From: Ipomoea triloba
Taxonomy: Eukaryota; Streptophyta; Magnoliopsida; Solanales; Convolvulaceae
Reading direction: 5' to 3'
DNA length: 64,000 nucleotides
NCBI RefSeq assembly: GCF_003576645.1
Contig: NC_044927.1
Location: 17,511,631-17,575,630, forward strand
In this document: positions 44,873 through 56,199 of the stretch, one piece after another
How positions within the stretch are numbered: position 1 is the first letter of the stretch
Layout: each line of letters begins with the position of its first letter
Program-made: the position numbers and the translations under genes
The notes under the pieces: generated by a model
Told to the model about the DNA's origin: nothing
Database searches by the model: none
Seen by the model: the letters and a program-made list of their open reading frames with translations, nothing else

Positions 44873-45589
44873 GTTTTAGCTTTTACATTACCAGGAATAA
44901 TCTCGGACCTCAGCATTAGCCGATTTTCCTCTTCTATGTTCAAGCTGTTGACCAGGTGCTGTAAAGTTTGATATTTCCTCTCGTGTTTCATCTTATTTTT
45001 TAAGTCTGACCAGGACTCGGGTAACTTCTCAATTAAGGCGTCAGCAATGAAAGTGTCGTTTACCTCGCTTCCTTCAGTCAGCATGTCAGCCACTAGGTTC
45101 TTGTATTCATGCACCTGTTTTACTATCGATTTTGAGTCAGTTAGTCTGAAATTTAGCCAACAACCGATGGCGTACTTTCTCCTCCAAGCATCATCCGAAC
45201 CATATTTTTGTTGCAGTAGGTCCCAAATAGTTTTGGAAATATGTGGAAGAGGGCATTGGTCATCCGCTGCAGAATAGCCGCCCGTGCATTCTTATTGTCC
45301 TTCTCATATTTGGTTAAACCTCTCGGGTCACAGGAGTGGTTTTGGTTGATGACGCTTTCGGATCACTTGCAATTTCCTTGGAGGCGACTTGTTTTTCCGA
45401 TTCTATAGTTTTAGATGCACCCGTTTCAGAAGTCGGTTGAAATTTAGCAGGATCCACGTAAATTACGTAGTCAAGATCCTGAGCTTCCAACAACATTAAC
45501 AATTTCGCGGACCAGCGCCTGTAGTTGAGACCATCAGTTAATGGCTCAATGGAATTGAGGTCGACGACGTTCTTGGATGATCCAGACAT
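44866..45589 (-). pseudogene. Gag of the copia element
   Basis: ATG at 45589-45587 opens MSGSSKNVVDLNSIEPL and GLNYRRWSAKLLMLLEAQDL (the copia gag N-terminal pattern), stopping near 45314. Other frames continue with KNARAAILQRMTNALFHIF, then MHEYKNLVADMLTEGSEVN and IEKLPESWSDLKNKMKHERK, typical of the copia gag helical domain. At least two frame changes or stops separate these parts. Confidence 0.85.
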
Positions 45590-45617
45590 TGCTATCAACG
45601 TATATAAAGCTTTTAAC

Positions 45618-46097
45618 TGTTGTATTTTCGACGAACTGGAATGAAAACAGTGTCGAACGAAAGTCCTTTTGATATAGGCTGGATTTGAACAGGAAAGTGT
45701 AGGATAATTCGGTGACGTGTTGAACACAACACTGCCTTAAAAGCTTTATACGACCAGGGTATCGTAAGCTCTCGACAAGCAAACACAGAATATTGAACCA
45801 AAAGAATTATGCTCAAACTTGGAGTGAGTAACAAAGCAGAAGAAGAAGAAGAAGAAGAAGAAGAAGAAGATATATTTGTTCGTGTTCTTTCTGAACTGGA
45901 GGAGTTACTATTTATAGTAATGAACATAGCAACTCCTCCAATTACTAGCCACAAAATGTGCGTAAGAATAGCAAAGTGAATGGGGTATTGGACACGTTGC
46001 ATCACATGAAGCTTCATGGTGGTCACAAGGTGATCCACTTAATTAGGAGGTAATTATGGTGGAGGCTAAGAGCCTTTTGCTTTACTGTTACCCAACA
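45618..46097 (-). repeat. 5' LTR of the copia element
   Basis: 480 bp with an (AAG)n tract at about 45838-45870. The minus-strand sequence following it (gttaaaagctttatatacg) is not the usual initiator-Met primer site. Confidence 0.92.
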
Positions 46098-46102
46098 GCT
46101 TG
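46098..46102. repeat. Target duplication of the copia element, right copy
   Basis: GCTTG directly after the LTR end CAACA. Confidence 0.9.
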
Positions 46103-46330
46103 ATCTCCCATTTTAATGTGTGACACTAATTAGTGTCGTGGTTATGTTGCTTATGGAATCGATGACATTTGGACTTGTCGACCTCGGGAAACTCCACGGG
46201 AAGGGTGGAGGTAACCGCATCATGTTGCATTTTTCGGTATAGGCCAACACCTCGCTTGGCTGTATAGTCAATGAGTCAAATGCATCGACATCGGAGGCAT
46301 TGGCGGGAGTAATATTTCTGCTCAGGATTA
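46098..46330 (-). pseudogene. Tat-like Ty3/gypsy gag remnant, knuckle region
   Basis: The minus strand shows PVEFPEVDKSKCHRFHKQHN followed by HDTN-stop-CHTLKWEIK. This matches the Cys-His-x-x-x-x-His-D-T-x-x-C region at the end of Tat/Ogre-type gag proteins (usual form C-FH--HGHDTE-C--L---I). One in-frame stop replaces a residue in the knuckle. The copia element inserted right after KWEIK; codons continue at 38109. Confidence 0.5.
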
Positions 46331-46524
46331 GTGGCTGGCCCCCGAGACTCTTCCATTTTGTTCTTGATGTCTTTCTGTCAAGCGTTCAGTTAGCGGGTTC
46401 ATCCACTTGTGGTATTTTTTTATTGACCCTTCATCTTTTTCATTTCGTCTTGTCATAGTTTTATATTGCGTCGAGTGTTCCACATGAGACCTTTATGGGC
46501 ACACAACCCAACTGGGCCACTTAG

Positions 46525-46985
46525 TTCTTGCCGCCTTCTCTACATGCATCCCAACTAACCTACTCAGTTTTTATTGCCTTCCATACAAGCGACCCACCTA
46601 GCCTTACCGCCTTCTATATATGCGGCCCAACTGTTTCCCTCAATATTAGTTGGTTTCTCAACATTGTGCTCCAACTAGCCTACTTACCACCTTCCCCACC
46701 CATTTACCGTCTTCCTTGCATGCGAACCAACTTGCACATTTGGTGTCTTCACTACATGTGGCCCAACTAGCCCATTCGCCATCTTCTCTATGTGCGTATA
46801 AACTAGCGTATTCGTCGCCTTCCTTGCGTGCGACCCAATTGGCTCATTCGCCACCTTCTCTACATGTGGCACAACTAGCCTAGTTGGCTTGGACTTTATT
46901 AGGACTTGCTACCTTCTCTACATGCCTCCCAACCGACCTAATTTTCATCTGCCACTTTCTCTACATGCGGCTTAACTAACTCTAG
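46525..46985. repeat. Degenerate 33-38 bp minisatellite
   Basis: About ten units share cgccttctctacatgcg-cc followed by caactagcctattcg. Reading frames across it are repeat artefacts. Confidence 0.8.
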
Positions 46986-47540
46986 CCTGTTTATTTTTTT
47001 TGGTTGTGTCGTCCAACACCTATCACTTGGGCCTAACTCTTGGGCCAATAGTTGGTGTCCATCTCAACGAAGAGGGAGTCGGTCCGTTTCCTCATCTCTT
47101 CTAGTCGTGATACTGACCATCGAGTGCAGGAAGACCTTCTCCCTATTCGGCTAAGTCGCTCTTACAATTCTTGAGATCATTGGGTTCCTAATTAGACAAT
47201 TCCAATATATTTTGTTGTTGGGTTTAGGAAAAAAAAAAACAAAACAAAAAATAAGAGTTTAATTTTGGTAGAGTTTTGAAACACGTACTTTTTGTAGCTA
47301 TCTCTACGAATGATGCCAATGATTATTTGTTAATTGATTGGGCTCATCATAAAATCAAGTAGATATTAGAATATAGGGTTGGAAAAAGAATAATATTATA
47401 TCCACAAGCCCAAACCCTTAAAATATAGTAATTGAATTGCAAAATAAAAGAACAATTCAAACCCAAATGGTCCAACCTACCAGCCTAATCAAAGCGAGTT
47501 TGATCATTGGGGAAGCCATTTAGATAGTACCAACCACTAA
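46986..47540. other. Non-coding stretch
   Basis: No gene. An A-rich run lies at about 47228-47250. I see nothing else I can support. Confidence 0.45.
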
Positions 47541-48121
47541 AGGCGAATTATACCGTGCACCATGGTGCACATAGCAATGTGCACCACGTATCTAAACGAC
47601 GTCGTTTTGAGCATTGTAAACTAATCGTCCGTTTTTTGGAAATCATGTTTCCCATTTCGGCAGGTCTCTGTATTTATGTTAATATTCTGTGTATTTCAGG
47701 CAATCATTCTGTGTATTCTAGGCAACCGTTCTGTGTATTCTAGGCAACCGTTATGTGTATTCATGTTAGGAACACATGCTGTGATGTGTTTGTGCATTCG
47801 AATGCTTAGGAGGATGAGTTCTGTGTATTTTGTGTCAATATTCTATGTATTCATGTTATTAACACATGTTGTGATGTGTTTGTGCATTCGAATGTTAGAA
47901 GGATGAGTTCTGTGTATTTTGTGTCAATATTCTGTGTATTTTGGGCAAACATTCTGTGTATTCTAGGCAAACGTTCTGTGTATTCTAAATAATGATTATG
48001 TGTATTATAGATAATGAATTCCCTGGAGTCATTCGGGTCTGCGTCCACTGACACCGAAACGACGTCATTTTACGTACGTGGTGCACATTAATGTGCACCG
48101 TGGTGCAGGGTATAACGATTG
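47541..48121. mobile_element. MITE with long terminal inverted repeats (581 bp)
   Basis: The ends are inverted copies over about 56-60 bp: left TTATACCGTGCACCATGG..., right (reverse complement) TTATACCCTGCACCACGG..., both continuing through GTGCACAT, GTGCACCACG and GACGTCGTTT. The 8-bp word ACCACTAA occurs exactly at 47533-47540 and 48122-48129, a plausible target duplication. Long TIRs with an 8-9 bp duplication suggest a Mutator-derived MITE. It has no coding capacity. Confidence 0.8.
47757..47938. repeat. Tandem 91-bp duplication inside the MITE
   Basis: Two units each contain acacatg-tgtgatgtgtttg, tgcattcgaatg and gatgagttctgtgtattttg. They are surrounded by several shorter ttctgtgtattctaggcaa repeats. 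Confidence 0.85.
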
Positions 48122-48779
48122 ACCACTAACACATACTACTATGTCCAACCACAAAGACATACAATTCCACATTGTTGTGTATCTTTTAAAAAAGAAATCA
48201 ACACAAAAGTTATAACATAGTTGAGGGATTATTTTATATATTATCTCTACAATAAATCAACTTTTAAGGAAAAGATGTTTGCGACTGAAGATTAAAAAAA
48301 AAAAATCAGATGTAGAAAGAAATTAACTGGGTTCATACACAGCAAAACAGTCGATCAAAGCACCCATCTTGCTAAAGGACTTCATCCAATTACATGTATT
48401 GATTTTTTTAGCAGCATTACCCTGTAGTAATGGAATGTAATACAGACATCACTGGGCTATGAGGACGCAATCCTTTTTTGGTTTCCTAATCACAATCCCA
48501 AGCTATATAAAATCGTAAATCAGATTAGATGTAATCATCTAAATCCCCTTCTTCATCAGGCCTGCACTAATCTTCAATCTTCCAAAAGAGGCCTGTTCCG
48601 TACAAAAAGACCGGAATCCAGCTCTACACTACTACCCTATGAGTTAAACAAGGCAACCAATCTGCTGCAGAATATCTCTCACTCTACCATAACTATACAT
48701 ACAAATTCAATACCAAAATCCATACAAAACAGCCTATAGAAAATGGTAGCGCTGCTGCAGAATATCTATATCTCACTCT
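48122..48779 (-). other. Downstream of CTP synthase; probable 3' UTR near 48779
   Basis: The bases just after the CTP synthase stop are likely 3' UTR. A short duplicated word (gctgcagaatatct, about 48663 and 48753) occurs. I could not fix a poly(A) site. The left half is AT-rich intergenic DNA. Confidence 0.4.
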
Positions 48780-51700
48780 TTAGACGTGGATCCCATTCCC
48801 GTTGCAGTATACTTCAAAAGATGCATTGGCAAGGATGGGTCCATTTGTGAATTTGTGCTTTATTAAGGTCTTACCATTGCTGCTGTTTATGCTATGCACC
48901 TTTGGCACTTCCTTCTTTAGGAGAACATCCAGTTGCCCACATGCTGCTGCTATAAGCCCTGCATCCCATAACAACACAAATAGTTCAGAATCCTGGGGAA
49001 CGAGAATCCAGAATATAGAGATTCAAGCTGTTTGGAGGTCGTAATAAAGGCGGGATCAAGTTTAGATGATTGCCTACCTAAGAAGAGTGCAGAAGGTTTT
49101 CCGGGTCTTGATTTGAACTCGGGATGAAATTGAGCACCGACGAAGTAAGGATGAGTAGGAAGTTCAATAATCTGCAAACCAAGATCAGGGTATTGAATAA
49201 AAACCAGAACTAGGTAGTATCGTAGTAGAGTGGCATGGCAAAGAGATAAGTTTTCGTGATTGTATATGAAAGAAATATACCTCCATGCGACTACCGCTTT
49301 CATCTTTGCCTGTAAAACGGAGACCAGCATCTTCAAGCTGCTCTACCATCTCAGGGTTCACCTAGGTAACACGAGAATTATTTATTTAGCCAATAAACAC
49401 AAACTCAGACCGAAAGCATTAGATGAGTTGCCAGCCCTATAATTAGCAATGATTGTGCATTACTAAACTGAATGATGGCACACCTCATATCTATGGCGAT
49501 GTCTTTCATCAATGGATTTCTTATTGCCATATCTGTAAAAAACAAAAAATAAAAAATAAAAAACATAGTTTTATCATTGAGGTCAACATGCAAACTGCCT
49601 ACCTATGCTTAAGCTGTTAAGAATATAAAAATTCTAGACTTACAATTTTGCAGATATGCAGTCCAAATCCTGAAAATATGTCCTCCTTGATCCAAGCCGC
49701 ATAGTCCCCCCCATATGGGTTTTTGAACCCTGCAAATATGGTATGCAGGTGAGAATGTTGATCACTAGACCACCAAATCATATCATCAGTTACAATCTAT
49801 AACAGAATTAAAAGAAACCCTAACCTCTGGCATAAAAATAACACATGGGTTAGGGGTATTAGGATCGAATTCTGTGCTGTTTGCATCTTTCAAACCAAGA
49901 ACCGATCGAGCAAACTCAATTACAGCAATTTGCATTCCCAGACATATTCCGAGGTAAGGAATCCGGTTTCGACGAGCATACTTAGCTGCAAGTATTTTTC
50001 CCTCCACTCCCCTGTCGCCAAATCCTCCAGGAACAAGTACAGCATCTGCACCCTGTATGACAAGGTACTTGTTAAGTTATTGTAAGTCAAACACGCTACT
50101 ACAGAGTTCTTTGGCTATCTGTTGTCAGATCCTTTTTAACAGATCCTTTTTAAAACCAATTGGTGATAAGTAGGTGAACATTAACTATTTAACCACATCC
50201 CTACATGGTAAGCCACAATGTCACATCTTGAATTGAGCAAAGGCTGAACTCAGCCAACGCCCAACAGTGGGGAACATAAGCCATTTAGATAGTGGAAGAT
50301 GTAGGCAACATCTTTCAGACAAACCTTTAATAGTTTCCAAGCTCTCTCATAATTGTCAGGATTCTGCAAACAATAACTGGTGGTAAATTATTCTGTAATT
50401 TGAAAAAAAAAAAAAAAATTGAACACAAAAAAGAAGTGATCTGAAAATACCTCTTCTGCAGTAATGTCTTCAAGGTCTCCAGCTGGAACCCAATCTACAC
50501 AAAGTTTCCTGTGACAAGCAACAGAAGCATGCAAAAGAGCCTGCAAAACATTTGTGAATTTTAAACTTGTAAGATAGCTAATAAAAGAGGAAAGTTAAAG
50601 AAACAGTGATCATCAAATTATTAAAAAAAAAAAAAAAAAACTAATTTGAAAAGTGGAAACCAGTATTTTTATATTCATAGAATTGCATATATATGAAGGG
50701 TGACAGATGAGAAAAGAGAACAAAGGACAATCAAGCAAGTTCACCTTCAGAACAGAAAGGTAAGAATCTGAAAGTCCCGTGTATTTTCCAACCATGGCAA
50801 CTCTAACCTGGTATTCAAATGACAGAGTTCAGAAAATCTAAAGCCAAAAAAAGGTGGATTTTTTCCAAGAATTAAGGTGAAGGAACCTACTGGGTCATGT
50901 AACTTGTCACAAAGCTCAGCCCTCCGTATCCATTCTCCAAAGACAGGTTCCTTAACAACTCTGCAGATCGTAAATAACAAAATTAAGTGTAAAGATACAT
51001 AACAAATGATTATGAAAGTTTTAATTTCATTGAGTCTTGGAAGATGACAAACCATAAAAGAAAAGGGAAAAATCAAGATAAAAAGAACTGAGATATTAGA
51101 CAGACCCTTTAAGATTCAGCACTCTCAAAATTGCTTCATGTGCCTTCTGGTCCTAAACAATGAAAAACAGCTACCCTTGTAATTGTTGCAACAAAAAGCA
51201 AATATAAATCACAAAAGAATGAAATTGACCAGAACTACTTACTCTCAAAAGCAAAGGAACATGCCAGATGTTTGAAACATCATAAAGAGTAATGACATTT
51301 TCTACCTGTGATTGAAATGAATTGAAACCTTAGAAAATAATGTCCCATAAAGTTAACTGTGCATAAAACAAAATTCCAAGATATCACATTTCACAAACAT
51401 CATACCGGAACATGGCAAAACCTGGAAATTTTATCCTTGACATCCTCAGCAAGTTTCTGAAAGTAGGAAATCAATTTCAGTAGGCGGTCCTAAATATCAG
51501 TGAAATATATGCACAAATATATCACTTGCATTTGGGGTGGGTGGGGGAAGGAGAGAGAGACCTTTGTGCTCCGGCATGCTAAAATATTTGGTGTTAATCC
51601 CAGGCTTCTCAACCCCCTGACACTGTGCTGGGTTGGCTTTGTTTTCTGAAATTTTGAATGTAATATAATGCTCACCACCCATTTTACTTGATATAAATAA

Positions 51701-53896
51701 AATTAAGTTTGATAAATTTACCTGCTCACCAACCACATTCAAAACTGGCACAAGACTGACATGTACCAAACAAAAGTTCCCAGCACCTAAGACAGCAAGA
51801 AGCGAAATATTTTCAGTACTGATGCAAGTTACAATTCAAATCAAATCTAGAAACCTTATTCACTGAGTTCCAATTTGGACACATTATCTTACCAACGCGA
51901 TATGAGAATTGTCCTAAGGCTTCAATAAATGGCATTGATTCAATATCCCCTGCACAAAGGCAAACAAAAGTTTAGACCAATCAATAAAGAGATATAACTA
52001 TGATATCCCATGTGAAGAATAAGTCTAAGCATACCTATAGTGCCACCCAATTCTATGACACAAACATCAGCTGGACCGTCTTTTCCATCTACTGGGATGG
52101 CTGCAACACGTTCAATCCATTCTTGAATGGCATCTGTAATGTGAGGCACAACCTGAGCAAGGGGCAAAGAACACAAAGATAAGGAATACTAAAGATGGCT
52201 ATGGCACAAAAGCATATGCTCCAAAAATTAAAGACAAACCTGAACAGTTTTTCCCAAATAATCTCCTCTTCTCTCCTTATCAATCACAGACTGCAAAACA
52301 GACAGTTTCTAATAATTTATCTGGCGAGACATATATAGGAAATTAAAGAAGCATTGATAGAACATTAATAGATAAACTAAACATCAAGTATACATGCCTG
52401 GTAAATTTTCCCAGTGGTAATATTGTTGTCCCGTGTCAACTTAATATCAAGGAACCGCTCATAGTTTCCAAGATCAAGGTCAACCTTCAAAACAAACACC
52501 AATGTTAATACAGGTCACTAGATACCAAAACACATCTAGCAAGCATAGGTTTTTAGTCAATCCGCGAGCTCTTTCAGTTTTAATCCGTGACATAATTAAG
52601 AAGATAAACGAATGCAAAATGTTGTATGATCTTGAAAGTGTAATTAAATATCATGATTTTTTTAAGACTGCTGTGTCAATAACCAATTTGGATGTGGATA
52701 TTAATTTTCTTTGCACCATCCATACTAACATCTTAAGATTACATAAATAATACTATGTGCAAAAGATGCTCTTCTGACCTCTCCACCATCATCCAAGACA
52801 AATACTTCACCATGCTCAAAGGGAGACATTGTTCCCGCATCGGTATTCAAATATGGATCTGTAAAAAGGGGAATGCCAAGATATTAAAGTTTGTAAAGCA
52901 ATGCAAATCATTGTATTATGATTAAGCAATAGCTTTAAGTTTGAGCAAGTAGAAATGAAACCCCTTTTAGAGGAAAAGAGAATAACAGGCAAGTATATGC
53001 ATATTTTTTTTTTTATAAAATAAATTCATAGAATAGTTTGTAGTCCAGCATATAAAGATGTGAGCGAGTATAAATAAGAGGTTATAGATTCATTCCATAT
53101 TTTGCATAACATCTGGTATCCCACTACTCCAAGTTTAACTGGCACATGTATAATTACTGTGTAGGAACGATTTGTAAAATAATAAAAGGAGGAATGGACC
53201 CAATTACAACTTTACTATTATTTAGAATAACTTTGTTTAATAAAACAAAAATCATCAGGATTTTTGTTGAAGAGAAAAAGCAACAACAGGGAAAAGAATT
53301 AATTTAAAACAAAAGGAAAAAGTAATTTAAAGTTTGGAAAATTCATAAATCTTAACAAGTTGCTTGAAGTCAAAAAAGAGATTTTAGAAAGATGACAAAC
53401 AAAAGAGAGCAGAGACCTTAAAGATATGAATGGAGGTTGTGAACAGAGGAGAGGAAGAAGAAAAAGATACTCCGTAAAATCTTTTCCCCCTTATTTTATT
53501 TTTTGAAGGCTAAATCCATTTTAATCTAGTAAATGACAATTTAAAAAAACAAAAAAATCCGTATATAATACCGACAAATAAAACATTAAAGTTAGCTCCT
53601 TTCCTTGTATGAAACACAGTGAGCTGAAATTTACAAAGATAAAGAAACAGATAAAGGAGGCGGCAAGTAATAATAGGATGAAACATTGTTTCTTTGTTGT
53701 AGAGTCATTTTTAGGTAGTAGTGGTGTCCGGCGAAGGAAAGAAACACGAGAAAGGGCGAGAGAGAGAGAGAGAGAGACCAATCTTGATGGAAGTGACGCG
53801 GAGTCCACAGGCCTGAAGGATGAGGCCGATACTGCTAGCTGTGACTCCTTTTCCCAGCCCGCTCACCACTCCCCCGGTTACCAACACGTATTTCAT
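48780..53896 (-). CDS. CTP synthase (UTP:ammonia/glutamine ligase), 21 coding exons, 599 aa
   Basis: It makes CTP from UTP, ATP and glutamine in the cytosol, the last step of de novo pyrimidine nucleotide synthesis. Exons, high to low: 53896-53779, 52858-52779, 52484-52398, 52290-52240, 52152-52035, 51949-51893, 51786-51722, 51645-51562, 51456-51406, 51305-51243, 51152-51106, 50960-50891, 50807-50745, 50540-50451, 50363-50325, 50052-49825, 49729-49644, 49532-49484, 49361-49281, 49171-49078, 48958-48780. They total exactly 1800 nt and keep frame throughout. The synthetase domain starts [18 protein letters not shown] (ATP loop, Lys16); the class I glutaminase has LGICLGMQ (Cys398) and AQFHPEF (His525, Glu527). 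Length matches plant CTP synthases (about 590-600). All introns are GT-AG except intron 3, which starts GC. The C-terminal tail ends CNGNGIHV. The start ATG aligns with the conserved family N-terminus. No stop or frameshift; presumed functional. Confidence 0.97.
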
Positions 53897-53917
53897 CTCT
53901 ACTTATTCCCCTGAACC

Positions 53918-54101
53918 CTAAACAGACAAACAGTAATGTCGATGAAATCCATTCCTCCATAGCACGACCAGGAATACGACAAATAGTAATATGCAAACAG
54001 TAGTAACAAACAAACCAACAAACATAGCTTTTGATGCATTTTACCTCCTCCTTCTCTTCCTCCCGACCCGATAAAAGTGGCGGCTGCGCACAACTACTTA
54101 C
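53918..54101 (-). other. Possible 5' UTR intron of CTP synthase
   Basis: Minus strand: a strong donor GTAAGT (54101-54096) and an acceptor GTTTAG ending at 53918 lie upstream of the start codon. Inference from splice-site consensus only. Confidence 0.4.
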
Positions 54102-54205
54102 AACTCCGGTGACTGGACTACAACCTTATCCGCTAAACTCAGCAGGAGTAGCGCACAGAGCATATACAACAAGTATAGAAACGGATTACCTTTTGTATAT
54201 ATACT

Positions 54206-54210
<5 letters not shown>

Positions 54211-54260
<50 letters not shown>

Positions 54261-54290
54261 AGAAGAAGAAGAAGAAGAAGAAGAAGAAGA
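54211..54290 (-). repeat. (CT)n(CTT)n microsatellite in the probable 5' leader
   Basis: On the plus strand about 46 bp of GA are followed by about 34 bp of AAG. Read on the gene strand it is a pyrimidine tract lying between the putative TATA box and the start codon, a common position for CT microsatellites in plant genes. Confidence 0.9.
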
Positions 54291-54362
54291 GAAAAGAGGA
54301 CGGAAATGTAAGTTGAAGAAGGGAAATTGGAGAAGTTGAGGCTTGAGATGAAGAGATGGCGG

Positions 54363-54370
54363 CTTTTATA
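54363..54370 (-). promoter_or_regulatory. Putative TATA box of CTP synthase
   Basis: The minus strand reads TATAAAAG within TTTTGTATAAAAGCCGCC. It is about 470 bp upstream of the ATG and 75-150 bp upstream of the CT-rich tract. A start site about 30 bp downstream would give a leader containing the microsatellite. Confidence 0.5.
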
Positions 54371-54480
54371 CAAAAAAATAACTGCATATTGGTGGTTACA
54401 AACTTACAACTTACAAGCAAGGGGAGGGCGAAATTGAGATTTGAGAATTGAGAATAGCCAACTAGTCAACGACAAACACA

Positions 54481-54780
54481 GGGTGTGTTTGGTTGGGGGT
54501 TTAGGCATAAGGTATGGGTATCAAAGTGATTGTTAGTGTTTGGTTGATAGGTTTTGTGAATGTTACTATGGGTTTGGAATACCCCATTAATGGCAAAACT
54601 CATACCCTTATTAAATAAGGGTTTCATCTTCCTTCATCATTTCTTCCCCAACTATTAATAATCATTCCCATTCCACCCAACTACCAAACATGCTAAATAC
54701 TTTCACCAAAACCCATTACCCTTACCAAGTATTTGATACCCATTCCGATTCCGATTCCCATGTGCGAACCAAACGCACCC
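54481..54780. mobile_element. MITE A (300 bp)
   Basis: It starts GGGTGTGTTTGGTT and ends AACCAAACGCACCC, inverted repeats of 14 bp with one mismatch. ACA flanks both sides (54478-54480, 54781-54783), possibly a 3-bp duplication of a PIF/Harbinger-like element. No coding capacity. Confidence 0.75.
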
Positions 54781-54866
54781 ACAATTTCCCCACCTGACCC
54801 CACACCCTCTACTCTACTCGCGCTCCTTTCAAAATACCCCCAACGCCCTAACCGGCTCAAATTATA

Positions 54867-55243
54867 GGGTTAAAAGACAGAAATGGGAAGGAAAAATAAA
54901 GGAGTGGACAACAGAGTGAAGATTTTAAAATAGGACAAAAATAGAAAAATGGCATTTGAGAAATACGTTTGAGTGTCAGAAATGTATCTTTTAAATGCGT
55001 TTTTTTTTTTTGGAGATTGACCACAGACACAAGTGGAACTTGCAGTACAATTGGGTCGTATTCTCCTTCGTAGGAGAAGGCAACCCAATGGTCGCCGCCT
55101 GTCTTTTTTTTTTTTTTTTTTTACATGAGACACAAACAAACGCATCTCCCAAATGCTCTCTTTTTCTATTTTTGTCTCAATTTTAAAATCTTCATATTTT
55201 TGTCCACTCCTTTATTTTCCTTCCCATTTCTGTCTTTAACCCC
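54867..55243. mobile_element. MITE B with ~110-bp inverted arms (377 bp)
   Basis: The left arm (GGGTTAAAAGACAG, then aaatgggaaggaaaaataaa and ggagtggaca...) and the right arm (its near-perfect inverse, ending GACAG/CTGTCTTTAACCCC) extend over about 110 bp each. AAATTATA occurs exactly at 54859-54866 and 55244-55251 as an 8-bp target duplication. The RNA would fold into a long hairpin. Mutator- or hAT-derived MITE. Confidence 0.85.
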
Positions 55244-55257
55244 AAATTATATCCTTA

Positions 55258-55448
55258 CAGGGCGTATGGTTGGGAAGAGGGAATTAGGGAGAATAAAATT
55301 GTAATTCGGTGGAATTGCAATTCAAGAAATAATGTAGGAATTGAAATTACAGTGTTTGGTATGCAGGAATAGGAGTACAGGGAATTGAAAGATAAGAAGC
55401 GACAGAACGACTAAAATGCCCTTATGTAGTGTAGTAGTAGTAGTAGTG

Positions 55449-55501
<53 letters not shown>

Positions 55502-55631
55502 TCTTTCAAAAATAATAATAAGTACTCCTTATAATAATAATAATAATAATAATCTTTCAAACGGTGTAATTCGCCAATTTTATTGAATTGCAATTCCTTT
55601 ACACCCAAATTCATCCCAACTAAACACCCCC
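55258..55631. mobile_element. MITE C, Tourist-like (374 bp) with TAA microsatellite
   Basis: Ends cagggcgtatggttggga and (inverse) gggggtgtttagttggga are flanked by TTA on both sides (55255-55257, 55632-55634), the standard PIF/Harbinger (Tourist) duplication. Subterminal ggaattgcaattca words also pair. It contains (TAA)n tracts at about 55448-55552. Confidence 0.75.
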
Positions 55632-55688
55632 TTAAGGTTCAAATTACATGATAAAATCTCTCTCACACACACATAACACATGTATCAA

Positions 55689-55899
55689 TATATATATATA
55701 CCAGTGTTCAAATGCGAACTAGTCCTAACGTGCATACATGTAAACTATTAAAAGAATGCATCATAATTACCACACGAATGCACTACAATAACTCTCTACA
55801 TTCGTGTTCATAGCGATGCATTCGTATAGTAGTTGTGGTGCATTCCTTCATTGGATCATATGTTCGCACGTTAAGGTCAGTTTGCACCTGAACGTGACC

Positions 55900-55910
<11 letters not shown>
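55689..55910. repeat. Imperfect foldback repeat between TA microsatellites
   Basis: The left arm (ccagtgttcaaatgcgaact, then agtcctaacgtgc and gaatgca...) pairs imperfectly with the right arm (gcacgttaaggtcagtttgc, then acctgaacgtgacca). The outer ends lie in (TA)n; a (GT)n tract follows at 55911-55937. Probably an old Stowaway-like or foldback MITE. Confidence 0.6.
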
Positions 55911-55937
<27 letters not shown>

Positions 55938-56199
55938 TGCAAAGATCACACCTAAGCGCTAGGCGCCGCCTGCCCGCCTAACGTATCACCATAATCGGTA
56001 ACCTAGGCTGGCCAACTATTGCCGGAAGTTCTCTTTCCGGAATGAGCATTTTTGGAAGGAGCACTGCATTTGCTTCTTCTGGAATGAGCACTTCTAGAAG
56101 AGCACTAGATTTGCTTCTTTTGGAAGGTGCACTTTCAGCAATAGTTGGCCAAAAAATTGGACGGCAGGACTAAATGTGATACAAATGTCATAGTCATAC

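Larger units (their letters stand above)
38110..46097 (-). mobile_element. Ty1/copia element with complete ends (includes a nested solo LTR)
   Basis: LTRs of 486 bp (38110-38595) and 480 bp (45618-46097) run TGTTGTATTTTCG...ACCCAACA and are flanked by GCTTG on both sides. Genes read on the minus strand in copia order: gag, protease, integrase, RT, RNase H. A 2444-bp solo LTR (41979-44422) splits the protease/integrase junction; without it the element is about 5.5 kb. I count at least 15 substitutions plus a difference in AAG repeat number between the LTRs, so the insertion is fairly recent but not fresh. Confidence 0.92.

Noticed and set aside
53609..53914. 101-codon plus-strand frame overlapping CTP synthase exon 1
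   Set aside because: Antisense to the conserved exon; includes the GA repeat in intron 1.
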